Origin: Azadirachta indica
Lineage: Eukaryota; Streptophyta; Magnoliopsida; Sapindales; Meliaceae
Direction: 5' to 3'
Length of the DNA stretch: 64,000 nucleotides
NCBI GenBank assembly: GCA_022749755.1
Contig: CM040451.1
Span: 16,252,825 to 16,316,824 of the forward strand
Part shown: in pieces, positions 24,857 through 37,369 of the stretch
How the letters are laid out: each line of letters begins with the position of its first letter
Numbering within the stretch: position 1 is the first letter of the stretch
The notes under the pieces: model-generated
What the model saw: only the letters and a program-made list of their open reading frames with translations
What the model was told of the DNA's origin: nothing
Database searches by the model: none
Position numbers and translations under genes: made by a program

Positions 24857-27800
24857 ATGCTGAATTATACATTCGTAGAACCGAGAAGCTGCAATGGTGA
24901 TTTTAAATGGAGAGCAAGCAGCTCTACTGGTGTTTCAGTTAAGAAGTACAAGCAAGATGGCTTTTTCATTGACAAAAATGGCAAATTGAGAAGAAGCTTT
25001 AATCACAAAAAGCTCTCTAGGAAACGATGTAATGCATAATTTCCGTCACTTTTTATTGGTATTTTGTAATGTTTATGTTCATGTACTCGCTTTAGCCTTT
25101 GTTTTTAGATATTTACATCTTAGGGTGCATTGTCTCCAATATGAATATCAATGTTTCTGCATAGGTGGTTCTTTGAGGGGAAAAGGATGGAAGTATGGAT
25201 CTGGGTTTGTTGATGGAATTTTCCCAGTGTTGAGCCCCACTGCTCAGCAGATTCTGAAATTTGTCCAAAAGGAAGTGGATTCCAATGCAGCTTGGGATGC
25301 TTTTGACTCTCTTTCTCCCACTCATGCCACTTGGGATGATCTTATTAATGTATCTGTTCAACTCCGTTTGAATAAAAAATGGGATCCGATTGTCTTGGTA
25401 AGAAATTCAGCTGTTTTGCTTTTCTATTCTACTTTCCAAATGTGTTTGGAGGGAAAGAATGGGTTAAGGTACCAATGTAGACTTGATTCTTTCTATGTAA
25501 TCTGATCCATAGTATACGTGATTTGAGTGAAGTTGGATATGTTATGTAACTATTATACAAAAGAATGTGCAATTACAAGAATCCTTTAGGCTATAGCGAC
25601 GAGGTTCTTGTTACGTATTCTTGCAATTTAATTAGCTGTAAAACATAAAAAAGCATATGGCAAATGAAAAATCAAAATGTCATGTGGTTAAAATTACATA
25701 GAGAGATCCATCTTGGCATGCTTAAATTTATTGTGTTCAAAGTGAATGAATACAATCTATGATTTGATTTATATTATAATTTTTAATATTTGACTATCAA
25801 CAAGTTTAACACCTGTGGCATTTCCAGATATGTGAATGGATATTGAAGAGGAGCTCCTTCAAGCCAGATGTAATCTGCTTCAATCTGCTTATAGATGCCT
25901 ATGGTCAGAAATCTCTGTACAAGAAGGCAGAATTGACATATTTAGAACTTCTTGAAGCCCGATGTATCCCTACTGAGGATACTTATGCCCTTCTTCTAAA
26001 GGCCTACTGCACATCTGGGCTGCTAGAGAAAGCTGAAGCAGTGTTTTCTGAGATGCGAAAGTATGGCCTTCCACCAAGTATGTTTGCATATTGATTTATC
26101 ACTCCCTCTTTCATTGTTTCATTCATTTCTTAATACTATTTCAGAGGTTCATTTGATTAGCTAAAGGAACTTTTGGTAACTAATCAGTTCACCTTGTAAT
26201 TACTCTGGATTTAAATTTCTTTACCAACAGGTAAAATTCACATTTGAAATCTCATTAGCCATTTTCAGAAAGATTATATAAGTTTCTAATCCATAATGAA
26301 TGGATATTGCATCTGTGGCCTTTGCTAATCAACTAGACGCTATGATATTTACGCATTAGAGCTATTTACTCATTAGAGTTATCGAGTATGATTGTACAAT
26401 GTTATAAAGTGCATCGGGTTGACTATCACCAAATTGGTCAAAAATAAGAACTGAAAATCCAATCTCTGCACAATTTTGCATAAAGGCAGTTAGTTATGAA
26501 TGTTTATTCAGTGTGAAATCCAATCCCCACGTCTCCACCTAATGATTTCCGCTATCAATAAGCCATCTACTTACTGCCTTAATAAGCAGTCCAGCTCCAT
26601 GTAAATTTCAGACCTGTAATCATTCAGTGAACCGTGGATCATTGGATTTTCTGATATCTGTTAGAGAATTGATTAATTTGGTGATAACAAACCTGGTACC
26701 ACATTAGGTTGATTTGCTTGACATCTGCCGAGTTGGGAACAATTATGGTGTAATATATCATAGTTTCCAGCAGTAGTACCTCAGCATTTCATTCCACTTT
26801 CCAATTATTTATCTGTTGGGGAAGTTTGGACATTTGCTTGAAGATACAAGCCAGTAGGTTTTGGATTTTCATTTACTCAACCTAAATATATTAGATTGGA
26901 TATAATTACTAAATTCTCTTTCATTGGTATACATTAAATGCACCAAGTATGTATGCAAATTGATGCAGAAATATCGTTGATTTTATTCAGGTGCAGTTGT
27001 ATATAATGCTTACATTGATGGACTAATGAAGGGAGGAAACCCCCAAAAAGCTGTTGTGGTTTTCCAAAGGATGAAACGCGATTACTGCCAGCCATCTACT
27101 GAAACTTATACATTGATGATCAACTTATATGGAAAGGTGGGCCGAATTTTATTTACTGTCATATCCATGCAGTATTACGAGTAAAGTTTTATGTCTGAAA
27201 CAATCATACTATTTATGTTATGGAAAGAGAACCAGAAAAGATTTAGCACCACGTGATTAATGGTTCATTTGAATATGCGCTAGGGAGAAGAAAACAGTGA
27301 CATTTATGTCTAAGTTTGGATATTTTACATATGTGCACATCTAGTAATATAAGAAGATAGATCAGATGGTTATGATATACTTATTGTTGCAGGACATGTT
27401 TGCTCAATTTGATATCTTATTATTGTGTTATGGTTTATCATTTTAGTGTTTCCTTCTGAGTTTCATTCTCTAAGTTTGTTTTCTTGGATATCTTTATAAC
27501 AATCATGTGAATAGTGGATTTCTTCCAATCTGGTTATTTCATAGTCTCGCTGGAAATCAAATCAAGCTTACTATAACTTCTTTTCTCTCCATAGTGTGAG
27601 CTTCATATTTGCATATGCTTTTCTGCAGGCAAGTAAATCATATATGGCATTGAAGCTGTTTAATGAAATGAGAAGTCATAAGTGTAAACCAAATATCTGC
27701 ACATACACTGCTCTAGTGAATGCATTTGCTAGGGAGGGACTCTGTGAGAAGGCAGAAGAAATATTTGAGCAGCTGCAGGAAGCTGGGCTTGAGCCGGATG

Positions 27801-29000
27801 TGTATGCTTATAATGCCCTTATGGAAGCTTACAGGTTGATCTCCCGTACATTTCCATTACGTCTTCATTACTCAAACTGCTAATTTAAAAGTTAGTGGCA
27901 TCCACTAGACCTAGTGAATTATAGAAGAAAGTTATAATAGATGTATGAGAAGTCTCTGAAAATTTAACATTAAAAGGCAAGTACTGAAGAACACATATAT
28001 TCACTGTGAACACATTAACATTTGGAAAGTTTAAAATTACAACCCTTAAATTGACAGAAAGAGGGTCCTTCCTGTACAAGTAGTGAAGAACTGAATCTAT
28101 GGTTACCAATTTGCTTGGTGAATCATTAATATCATTGCATATTCATTGTGAAATAAGCAATTAGAATCTCCATGGTAGCCGCTAAAATAATCACTCATCC
28201 TGCACACTGACTTATTCTTGACTTGCTAATCCTGATAGCCGAGCTGGTTATTCTTATGGGGCCGCAGAAATATTTTCACTCATGCAGCATATGGGTTGTG
28301 AACCAGATAGAGCTTCATATAATATCATGGTAGATGCATATGGTAGAGCTGGTCTTCATGATGGTAAATACTCTTTAACTTCAAAATGCAAATACTCTTT
28401 AACTTCAAAATGCTCGTAGTATATTACCAATCAAATGTTACTGTGCTTATATTCTTACATAATCTATAAAATCTGCCGTGAAATCCTATTGAAATTTAGA
28501 AGACATATTTTTCAGTTCATCCCTCTTTTTCTAGCTGTACTACTGCAGAAATATAGAAATCAAAAGAGCTTAGCCTTAATAAACTTAAGATCACTGTTTT
28601 CATAGGAGCATAAATGATACATCAAACAAATCCTTTTATGCTTAATTTGATACTTTAGAAACCAATTAACTTTCATGCGATGGATTCTTTGTCCTTGACG
28701 TGCACATCATTCAATCACACTATACATTTAACATACGAATATCAGCAACAAGGCATCTCCTTTATTACAACTTCCCTATTCATTTCTTCTGCATCTTCAA
28801 GACTCATATTTCAAGCAGTTCAGCTCTTACTGGTTATTTCACTTTTCTTTGTGTGTTTTAGAGGCAGAGGCTGTGTTTGAGGAGATGAAGCGGCTAGGAA
28901 TATCCCCAACAATGAAATCCCACATGCTACTATTATGTGCCTATTCGAAAACAGGCAACGTGTCTAAATGCGAAGACATTCTAAACCAGATGCACAAATC
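24857..29000 (+). CDS. P-class pentatricopeptide repeat protein (At2g35130 type), 3' end lost in gap
   Basis: Seven coding exons with consistent phases: 24857-25028, 25165-25397, 25828-26077, 26991-27136, 27629-27834, 28239-28363, 28862 to the gap, about 423 codons. The exon from 24841 follows a TGTAG acceptor and its first ATG is 24857; the N-terminus is poorly conserved. Next comes the conserved GSLRGKGWKYGSGFVDGIFP block and LSPTAQQILKFVQKEVDS. Successive 35-residue PPR motifs follow, for example PDVICFNLLIDAYGQKSLYK, KPNICTYTALVNAFAREGLC, EPDVYAYNALMEAYS and EPDRASYNIMVDAYGRAGLH. PPR proteins bind organellar RNA sequence-specifically. The pattern and intron positions fit the Arabidopsis At2g35130 family (about 610 residues), so roughly 180 C-terminal residues are missing. 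Sequence ends at LNQMHKS; no further PPR exon appears after the gap. Organelle targeting cannot be judged. Confidence 0.9.
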
Positions 29001-29100
29001 NNNNNNNNNNNNNNNNNNNNNNNNNNNNNNNNNNNNNNNNNNNNNNNNNNNNNNNNNNNNNNNNNNNNNNNNNNNNNNNNNNNNNNNNNNNNNNNNNNNN
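29001..29100. other. Assembly gap (100 N)
   Basis: Exactly 100 unknown bases, the usual placeholder for a gap of unknown size. It interrupts exon 7 of the PPR gene. The sequence on its right resembles the DNA upstream of receptor kinase copy A rather than the rest of a PPR gene. Confidence 0.98.
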
Positions 29101-29399
29101 AATTGAGATAGTTCTAATTTTCTGTTCTACAGTGTAGTATTAAAGAAATTTGTTGAATCACAATGAGATACAAATAGAATTAATGTAGCTAACCAAAAAT
29201 ATTTCTACTATTTAATTTGAAAAGTTATTAATTTTATATATTATTTTATTTTATAATATGTTATAATATCTATTTTAGTGATTTATTAATATTAAAATAC
29301 TTTCTTAATTACAAATTCAAATATGTACTAATGAATTCATTTGTTGATGTGTCAAATTTGGATTATTTTGACTTGAAATATTAAAAGTTGATCTTATCA

Positions 29400-30043
29400 T
29401 CATTTTTCAGCATTGAGTTTTTAATCTATGTACTTGAAAAAAAAATTGCATTAAAGTTAGTCTAATAAGTGATAAAGTAATTGGTATCAAAAACGTAAAA
29501 CAAATTATGAAAGTTTTAAAAGAAAATCTCATTAATTGATAAGAGCAAGAATTACAAGTTTTCGATCAGCAAATCCTTTTTTAATAAAAACTTTTAATAA
29601 GATTCAAGAATTCCAAATGACTTGAGTTACTCAAGTATCAAATATCTAGGCAGACTAAACTAAAATAAACAAATATAAAATATTTAATAAAAAACATAAA
29701 AGAAAAAGAATGTATTAGAATTAATTGTTCTAAGCAAAATGGAAAAACCATTTTGAATAAGTGTTTGAAGGTATAAACTGTATATTTTTTTCCCTTAATC
29801 TTACTTTCAAAGCACAACATAATTACACAAACCAATCAAAATCCTAAGTCGTGAATTTCCAAATCAAAGTACTAATTATTGCATATAGCTAGGGTGGATC
29901 AGTATATATCAAACCAGCGTTAGTGCTATCTATCACAAACTTTGAATGAGATTGATTCCAGCAGGTTGAAAGGAAGACTTCTAGATTCGTAAGTGCCAGA
30001 CACTGTTGATTTTGGTGGAAACCAACTGGAGTATGCAACCAAA
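29400..30043 (+). repeat. Orphan copy of the receptor-kinase upstream region
   Basis: Collinear with 32205-32780, upstream of receptor kinase copy A. Shared landmarks are TTTTTCAGCATT, ATTAATTGATAAGAGC, AAGATTCAAGAATTCC, CAGGTTGAAAGGAAGACTT and CTGTTGATTTTGGTGGAAAC. Homology stops at about 30043 (CAACCAAAT), roughly 220 bases before where the ATG would be. This copy has an extra ~57 bases near 29879-29936. No receptor coding sequence follows. Confidence 0.75.
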
Positions 30044-30356
30044 TGGAGGTAAAAGAGATGGTTTTAGATCTTTTCATAACTGTAATATAAAAGTTTGAAA
30101 TTAAGGTAGTAGATTAAGGACATGTTTATTTTTCTTATTCAAATTTAAATATAATTATTTAAATGTCTAACATATGTTTATTTTTTAGCTTATATTTGAA
30201 TATTTATAAAAGCATTTTAATGTAATTAAGTTAAAAATTATAATTTAAATTTGAATAATTAAATGTATGAATGAATTAAAATTTTTTTTCAACATACTCT
30301 TAGTTTTTACTTAAATATATATATATATATATATATACATACATACACATATATAT

Positions 30357-32170
30357 CAATAACTTAACATATCAATTTTAGGGGTTAGAGAGTAAATTTT
30401 CTCTAAATAGGAGAATATTTCACCAAAAATAAGATTTACTTCAAGTTTTTTAAGTAAGAAATAATGAAATACAAGAATCAAAATAATAAAAATTTGACTC
30501 TTTGATTCAAAATTCAATTATTTATTTTTAAAGAATGAATACAAAGAAGGTAAAGGATATTTTGGTCCTTAAGGTTTGGCTTAATAACCTAATAAGTCTC
30601 ATTAGTTATAAGAATATTCAAAAAAGTCTCAATCCATTAGTTTGTACAATCCGTTTAGATGCAAAAATATAATTTTTTTATTATATCCTCATTGATCATT
30701 AATGTATGTGTTTATGGTTGTCTAATGTGAAGAACATTATCCATATCATCGATCAATGCCACCAACCACTATCGATTGCCATTGACTATCGTGTAATATC
30801 ATCAGTTTGATCAAGTATTTATTGTAAATCTAAAGTTGAATTTTTTATACCTAAAAATTCAACTTCAAATTTATAGAAAACAGTTGCCCAAAGTAGCAAT
30901 GGTGATGGGACCATTAGCATAGAGTGTTCAGTAAGAATTCTAATGATATTCATGATAAACGAAATGGTAGTCAATGGTGATCAGTGGTGATTGGGTGTAC
31001 TGTCTAACTAGTTTTAAATTGCCCAATAACATAATGACATGTGAACAATGATGTGTACATATATCAATAATTTGTTTGCCACTTAAAAATATATTAATTC
31101 TCATCGTTAAGTGATATCAAAGACCATTTTGTCTATTTTTCTATGCAAGCAAAAAAACTAACAGATTGGGTCTTTTTTGAATATTTTTAAAACCAATAGA
31201 ACTTATCAGTTTAATAAGGTAAACATATTATGTAAAGTTGGTGACTTGTTTTTTCGTGTACAAGATGTTGTTTCACTATACATTCATTGTTTTGCGCAGA
31301 AAATGCAAGAGAATTACAACAAATTGAAAGAGATAATAATAAATAAAGGAAAGGTTAGTAATGCTTAATTGATGTAAAATTAATGTTAGTGTAAATTAAA
31401 CTAATTATGATTATTTTGATGGCTCTCCTTAAATTTTTGTGTTTAATTTTGAAGTGTAATTAAAGTAGAGCTAATTTTTTGTTTAAAGATAAAGGATGGG
31501 TGAAGATTTAGACGATTTAGGCAATGAAATAATGGAGGAGAGAGAAAGATCAATGGCAGGGGATAGATACAAAGAGGAAATGTAAGCTGATTGGGGTACT
31601 CATATGTTCCCTCGATTAATTGTCTAAGGACAATTTAGTAAAAGCATATAAAATATATAATTTTTCTTTAACTCAATTAACTTTAAAAGTTTCAATTTTT
31701 ACCCTATTTTGTTTATTTTCTTTTGTAATAAATTGTTTTATTTTTAATTATATATATAAAATTATTTTTATAACAAATTTATTCACTCGATATTTTTAAG
31801 AGTAATTATGACAAAAAATAGTAATTTTTAAAAAAATATTTATAAAATCAAAATATTATTATTACTAAATAATTATTTTATTTTTAGTATATTTATTATT
31901 ATTAAGCACATTAAATATAAAAGTATGACTAATACAGTGATATTTATTATGTCTTTATTAAATTTTATATAGTAGTAGTTAATTTAAAAATATACATAAT
32001 GTTAACTTATTTTATAATGTTTTATTTTTTTAATATATTTATTTTTATTAGAAAATATTAATACATATATTAATTTTATACAATATTTGAGGATATGTTT
32101 GCTTGACTACACTTTTTGTTTGTATTTTATTGTGATATAATAATTATTTTGACACTACATTGTAGTACAG
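30357..32170. repeat. Duplicated intergenic module M, copy 1
   Basis: Collinear over most of its length with 48515-50320. Shared stretches include CTCATTAGT.ATAAGAATAT, TTAATGTATGTGTTTATGG, CATGTGAACAAT, TTTTGAAGTGTAAT and ATGGGTGAAGATTTAGACG. No conserved open frame runs through both copies, so it is read as non-coding. It ends where the receptor-kinase upstream homology starts (GTAGTACAGAAA). Confidence 0.75.
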
Positions 32171-32689
32171 AAAGATTGAGATTATCTTGTCGAACCACAA
32201 TTTTTTCAGCATTAAACTTTTAATCTCTGTACTTGAAAGGAAAAAAAATGCATTAAAGTTTGTCTAACAAATAATACAATAATTGATATTTAAAAAGGAA
32301 AATAGACCATGAAAGTTTTTGAAAGAAAATCTTATTAATTGATAAGAGCTAGGATTACAAGTTTTTCATTACCAAATCTTTTTTTAATAAAAACTTTTAA
32401 AAAGATTCAAGAATTCCAGAGTTATTAAATATCTACACAGATCAAACTAAAATAAACAAATATAAAAATATTCAATTAAAAAAGATAAAAGAAAAATAAT
32501 ATATTAGAATTAATTGTTCTAAAAAAAGTAGAAAAACCATTTTGAATAAGAGTTTGAATGTTTCAACTACATATTTTTTTCCCCTAATCTTACTCTCAAA
32601 GCACAACGTAACTACACAACCCAATCGAAAACGTAAGCCGTGAATATCTAAATCAAGGTACTATTATTCCAGCTTTGAATGAGATTTTT

Positions 32690-32993
32690 TCCAGCAGGTT
32701 GAAAGGAAGACTTGGATATTCTTAAGCGCCAAACACTGTTGATTTTGGTGGAAACCAACTAGTGTACGCAACCAAATTTATTCACCTTAACACACGACAA
32801 GGAATTCTATGGAAAAGTTAAATAAAGTAATTAGTCAAGTCCTCATTTTCATAATTAAATCTAGACTGGCACTATGCCTTTGAAATTTAGCCCTCTCACT
32901 TTTTTCCACAAGTACTACTATATACACTAAAAAGGCTAGCTGCCCAAGATACAAAAAAGCAAGTTTCAGGAATTTGCTTTCTCAGTTTAGGAA
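32690..32993 (+). promoter_or_regulatory. Conserved promoter and leader of receptor kinase copy A
   Basis: About 300 bases immediately upstream of the ATG are conserved with 56386-56673 upstream of copy B, for example ACACGACAAGGAATTCTATG and a CTATATACACTAAAAAGG TATA-like stretch about 75 bases before the ATG. The conserved leader contains CAAGTTTCAGGA. Conservation shows shared origin; activity of this promoter cannot be read from sequence. Confidence 0.55.
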
Positions 32994-35900
32994 ATGAGGA
33001 CAAGGGTTTGCTACTTGGCTCCCTCTCGTTCCATTTTTCTTTTTTGCATCACGCTATTGCAAGCTGCAACTTTTGCTTCTTCCGCCAATGCCTTTCAGAA
33101 GATCGATCGTGTTGCCTTGCTTGCTTTCAAGTCAATGATTAGTCATGACCCGGAAGGAATGCTGAACTCGTGGAATAATTCTCTTCATTTCTGTAAATGG
33201 GAGGGCATTACATGCGGCCGCAGACATAGAAGAGTCACCATCTTAGACCTGAATTCAAGAGGCTTGGTTGGTTTATTGTCTCCTCACCTTGGCAACCTCA
33301 GCTTCCTAAGAGAGATGGATCTTGATAGCAACAATATCGGAGGCGAAATCCCTCGGGAATTTGACCGTTTGTTCAGGTTAGAAGTTCTACATCTGTCAAA
33401 TAACTCCCTTGTTGGAAAACTTCCTACCAATTTGTCTTATTGCTCCAAGCTCACAACCTTATTTTTAGGAGGCAACAAACTGGTAGGAAATATACCGACG
33501 GAGTTTGTCTCCCTTTACAATCTCAAAAAATTATCTTTATATAAGAACAATCTGACGGGTAACATTCCACATTTTCTTGGGAATCTAACCTCCCTAGATG
33601 AACTATCTTTAGCATACAATGCTTTTGGAGGTAATATACCAGATTCATTGAATCTATTGAAACAGTTAGACTTCCTTGCACTTGGCTCAAACAAACTCTA
33701 TGGTATAGTCCCTCTCTCCCTATACAACCTTTCCTCTCTCACTACATTTTCTTTAGCTGATAATCAACTTCATGGAAGTCTTCCACCGAGTTTAGGTCTT
33801 AATCTTCCTGATCTCCAATTTTTCCAGATTTCAGAGAACTTCTTTGGTGGATCCATTCCAATTTCTCTGTCAAATGCTTCTAAACTCGAATGGATTGGAA
33901 TGTCTAGTAATAATTTTTCTGGAAAACTGTTAGTTGATTTCAGAGGCATGAAGCATCTTTCAAAGCTAAATGTAGGCTCAAATAATTTAGGAAGTGGAGA
34001 AGATGATGAGATGAGATTTATTGATTCTTTGGTCAACTGTAGCAACTTGCATAGTTTTGTCATGGATGAAAACCTATTCACAGGAGCATTACCTCGTTCA
34101 ATAGTTAATCTCACTTCTCAACTCCATTTTTTATTCATTGGATATAACAAAATTTATGGAAGTATACCTTCAGGTATATCTAATATGGTTAACTTAGAAA
34201 TTTTAAATATAGGTGATAACCTAATTACTGGAAAAATTCCGAAGGAAATGGGAAAGTTTCAGAATTTAAGAGATTTGTTTCTTTATCAAAACAAGCTCTC
34301 GGGGGAAATCCCTTCCAACCTGGGAAACCTATCAGCGCTGGAAAACTTTGACTTGGCTGAAAACAAACTATCACAAGCAATACCTTCTAGTCTAGGAAAA
34401 TTAAAACAATTGATATACCTGGATATTTCCCAAAATGAACTCAGTGGAAGCATACCCAAAGATATTTTCAACCTAACGTCTATGACAATTGGATTTTATC
34501 TTCACACAAATCATTTGGTGGGATCCATACCTCCAAATATCGGTAATTTGACAGTTATATAGGAAATTGATGTGTCTGATAATAGCTTGTCAGGTAACAT
34601 TCCAAGAGAACTTGGTCTTTGTTCTAGTCTTGAAGCCCTTCATATGCAGGCAAACTTTTTCCATGGATCCATTCCTCAATCCCTGAGTTCCTTGAGAGCT
34701 ATTCAGTATATTGACCTTTCTCACAACAATTTATCTGGCCAAATTCCACAATTCCTGGAGATTCTTTCCTTGCAGGAACTAAATTTATCTTTTAATAGTT
34801 TGGAGGGTCAGGTACCTACAAAAGGAATTTTTGCAAATGCAAGTAGGGCATCAATTGTTGGAAATACTAGACTTTGTGGGGGCATAGCTGAATTCAGACT
34901 TCCAAATTGCACCAACAGCAACCTCAACAAACAAAAGATCTCTCGAGTATCAAAAATACTAATCTCAACTGCCAGTGCCTTTTCAGGATTACTCTTGGTC
35001 TGTTTTATCATTTACTGTTGGCTCAGAAATAGAAGAGAAAAACAAAAACAACCTTCTTCATTCACAATGGAAATACCTCTTTTGAAAGTTTCTTACGAAA
35101 GTCTCCTCAAAGCAACTGATGGGTTTTCTTCACAAACTTGCTCGGTGTGGGTAGTTTTGGCTCGGTGTATAAGGGAAACCTTGATCAACATGGTATTGTT
35201 GTTGCGATCAAAGTACTTAACCTTCAACGAAGAGGAGCTTTGAAGAGTTTCATGGCAGAATGTAAAGCATTGAGAAATATCCGTCACAAAAATCTTGTTA
35301 AGATCATAACATCTTGCTCAAGTATTGATTTTCAGGGTAACGACTTCAAAGCTCTAGTTTATGAGTACATGCCAAATGGGAGCCTCGAGAAGTGGCTACA
35401 TTCGGCTCCAGAAACACAAAATGAGGAAGTTGAAGTTAGGAAGCTTTCCCTTCTTCAGAGAATTAATATTGGAATTGATGTGGCATCTGCGATAGATTAT
35501 CTCCATCACCACTGCGAAGAACCAATCCTTCATTGCGATCTGAAGCCAAGCAATGTCCTTTTAGACAATGACATGACTGCTCACGTTTGTGATTTTGGGC
35601 TAGTAAAGTTTCAACTAGAAATCTCAAATCCAAATACAAGCAGCTCTGTCGGAGTAAGAGGAACAACTGGTTATGCAGCCCCAGGTAACCAAAACTAAGA
35701 TATTTTATTTTCCATCATTTAATGGTAAATCAGTCTGGTAATTGTTCATATTAATTTTGTGTATGGTAGAGTATGGTCTGGGAAGTAAAGTTTCTACAAA
35801 TGGAGATGTCTACAGTTATGGGATTTTGTTGCTAGAAATGGCGACAAGAAAAAAACCCACCGATCTAATGTTTGAAGGACACTTGAATCTTCATAACTTT

Positions 35901-36155
35901 GCCAGAATAGCCTTGCCTGATCGAATTATGGACATTGTGGATCCAGCTCTTCTTAGTGATGATGAGGAGGTGGATATCACTAACCATAGGCTGAGGCATA
36001 CAAGAAGAAATATCAAAATGGAATGCCTCATCTCTTTGGTAAGGGTTGGAGTTGCATGTTCAATAGAATCACCACAAGATCGTATAAATGTAACCGATGC
36101 TCTCCATGAATTACAATCCGTCAAGAAAATCCTTCTTGAACAGACAAGAGTGTAA
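32994..36155 (+). pseudogene. LRR receptor-like kinase (XA21/EFR type, subfamily XII), copy A, disrupted
   Basis: Exon 1 32994-35684, intron 35685-35769, exon 2 35770-36155, matching copy B at 56674-59852. The signal peptide (MRTRVCYLAPSRS...) , LRR N-cap (HFCKWEGITC), about 20 LRRs, paired-Cys cap (RLCGGIAEFRLPNC), transmembrane segment and kinase are all recognisable. Two lesions break it: codon 523 is TAG (34560-34562) where copy B has TCA, and one base is missing after 35132, shifting the frame just before the [12 protein letters not shown]-loop. Exon 1 is 2691 bases against 2692 in copy B, so that deletion is the only net length change. The catalytic loop is HCDLKPSN (non-RD); the DFG region reads CDFG where copy B has GDFG. 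Translation would give a 522-residue secreted LRR fragment without membrane anchor. A conserved 3'UTR intron is seen at about 36168-36243. Confidence 0.88.
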
Positions 36156-36838
36156 TTCGCGAAAGAGGTATATATATTAACTTCGTTCTCTCTTTTATTC
36201 TTTTACCTTTTGTTTTGACACATAATCCTGTTACTAATCACAGGAAAACATACGATTCAAGAAGTAGAAGGTAAAATGTGATCTTAGACCAAGGAAGGTG
36301 ATAATCAAATGACAAGGAGTAACTCTTAGGTGTGATGATTTCAGCTACATTGTATTTGATGTCTTTCAAATAAAAAGTTTTTGGATTTTTCTGTTGAGGT
36401 TTAAATTATTGTTAAAATTTTTTGGGTTTTTTGAATTCAAAATCTTTCGGCTTATTCTTCCATCTGCAAATTAATTCCACTAGCGACAATGTTTGACTAG
36501 CAACAATTTGAATGGAAATAATTTTTATTAAAGAAGAGGAAAAGTGGAAGGAACCAAAAAATTGATTGAAGACACCAAAGAAATAACATCCGTGATTTTA
36601 CAATCATGTATAAAAAAAGGAGTGAGTAATTTGCCAAATAGATACATGAGTGAGATGCAGTGAGATAAAGAAGAAAGAACAAATAAGAGAAATATTAGTA
36701 TGTATCGATGTGTAATGAAAAATTATATGATTGAATGTTTGTTTTATTGAAAAAATTAAAAATATACACAATATCAACTTTTTTAAAATATATTGTTTTT
36801 ATTTTTTAAAATATTTATTTTTATTAGAAAATACTAAT
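36156..36838. repeat. 3' flank of receptor kinase A shared with copy B, then end of module M
   Basis: From the stop codon to about 36740 the sequence aligns with 59853-60480 (shared GAAGTAGAA.GTAAAATGTGA, GTGATAATCAAATGA, TTTGCCAAATAGATA). From about 36750 it matches the 3' end of module M (AAAAATATACA.AATATCAACTT) up to the transposon insertion. Confidence 0.7.
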
Positions 36839-37360
36839 GAAAAAATTACAACTTTCCCCTTATTGGATTGACACCTACTTAATTTTCTCCCTATTAAATT
36901 AAAAAAAAACAAAAATCTTCTGCTGTTAAGGATTTTCTGATAAATTAACAGAATATGCTTTTAGATAAATGTCTCTCAAATTGTCCTAATTAATGTTCAT
37001 CTAATTAATGTCTATCTAAAAATATAATAACATAAAATTTAAATTATATTATAAATTAATTAATTGTAAATTAATTCTTATTTATCTATAAAATTAATTA
37101 ATGTCTATCTAATTAACATCATCTAAGAATATAGTATTATAGACTTTAAATTATTTTTAATTTAAATATTGGATTGATTAGTCAACACAAATCAATTAAG
37201 ATTACAATTAAGAGAACAATTTGAGGGACATTTATGTAAAAGCATAAATTTTCTGTTCATTTATCAAAAAATGTTTAACGACAAGGGATATTTATGTATT
37301 TTAATGTAATAAGAAAAAAAATTAAGTGTCAATCTAATAAGAGAAAGTTATAATTTTTCC
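36839..37360. mobile_element. MITE with long inverted repeats and perfect 9 bp target duplication (Mutator-like)
   Basis: AATACTAAT flanks the element on both sides (36830-36838 and 37361-37369). The left end GAAAAAATTACAACTTTC, continuing CTTATTGGATTGACAC, pairs with the reverse complement of the right end GGAAAAATTATAACTTTC, continuing CTTATTAGATTGACAC. Subterminal segments (ATGCTTTTAGATAAATGTC and the complement of ACATTTATGTAAAAGCAT) pair too, so arms exceed 140 bases. The homologous site at 50203-50211 has AATACTAAT once, with nothing inserted. A 9 bp duplication is typical of Mutator-like elements. No coding capacity. Confidence 0.9.
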
Positions 37361-37369
37361 AATACTAAT

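Noticed and set aside
34572..36155. Separate small kinase and LRR genes (frames 34572-35243, 35138-35698, 35742-36155)
   Set aside because: They are pieces of one receptor kinase pseudogene, split by the stop at 34560, the one-base deletion near 35132 and a normal intron.
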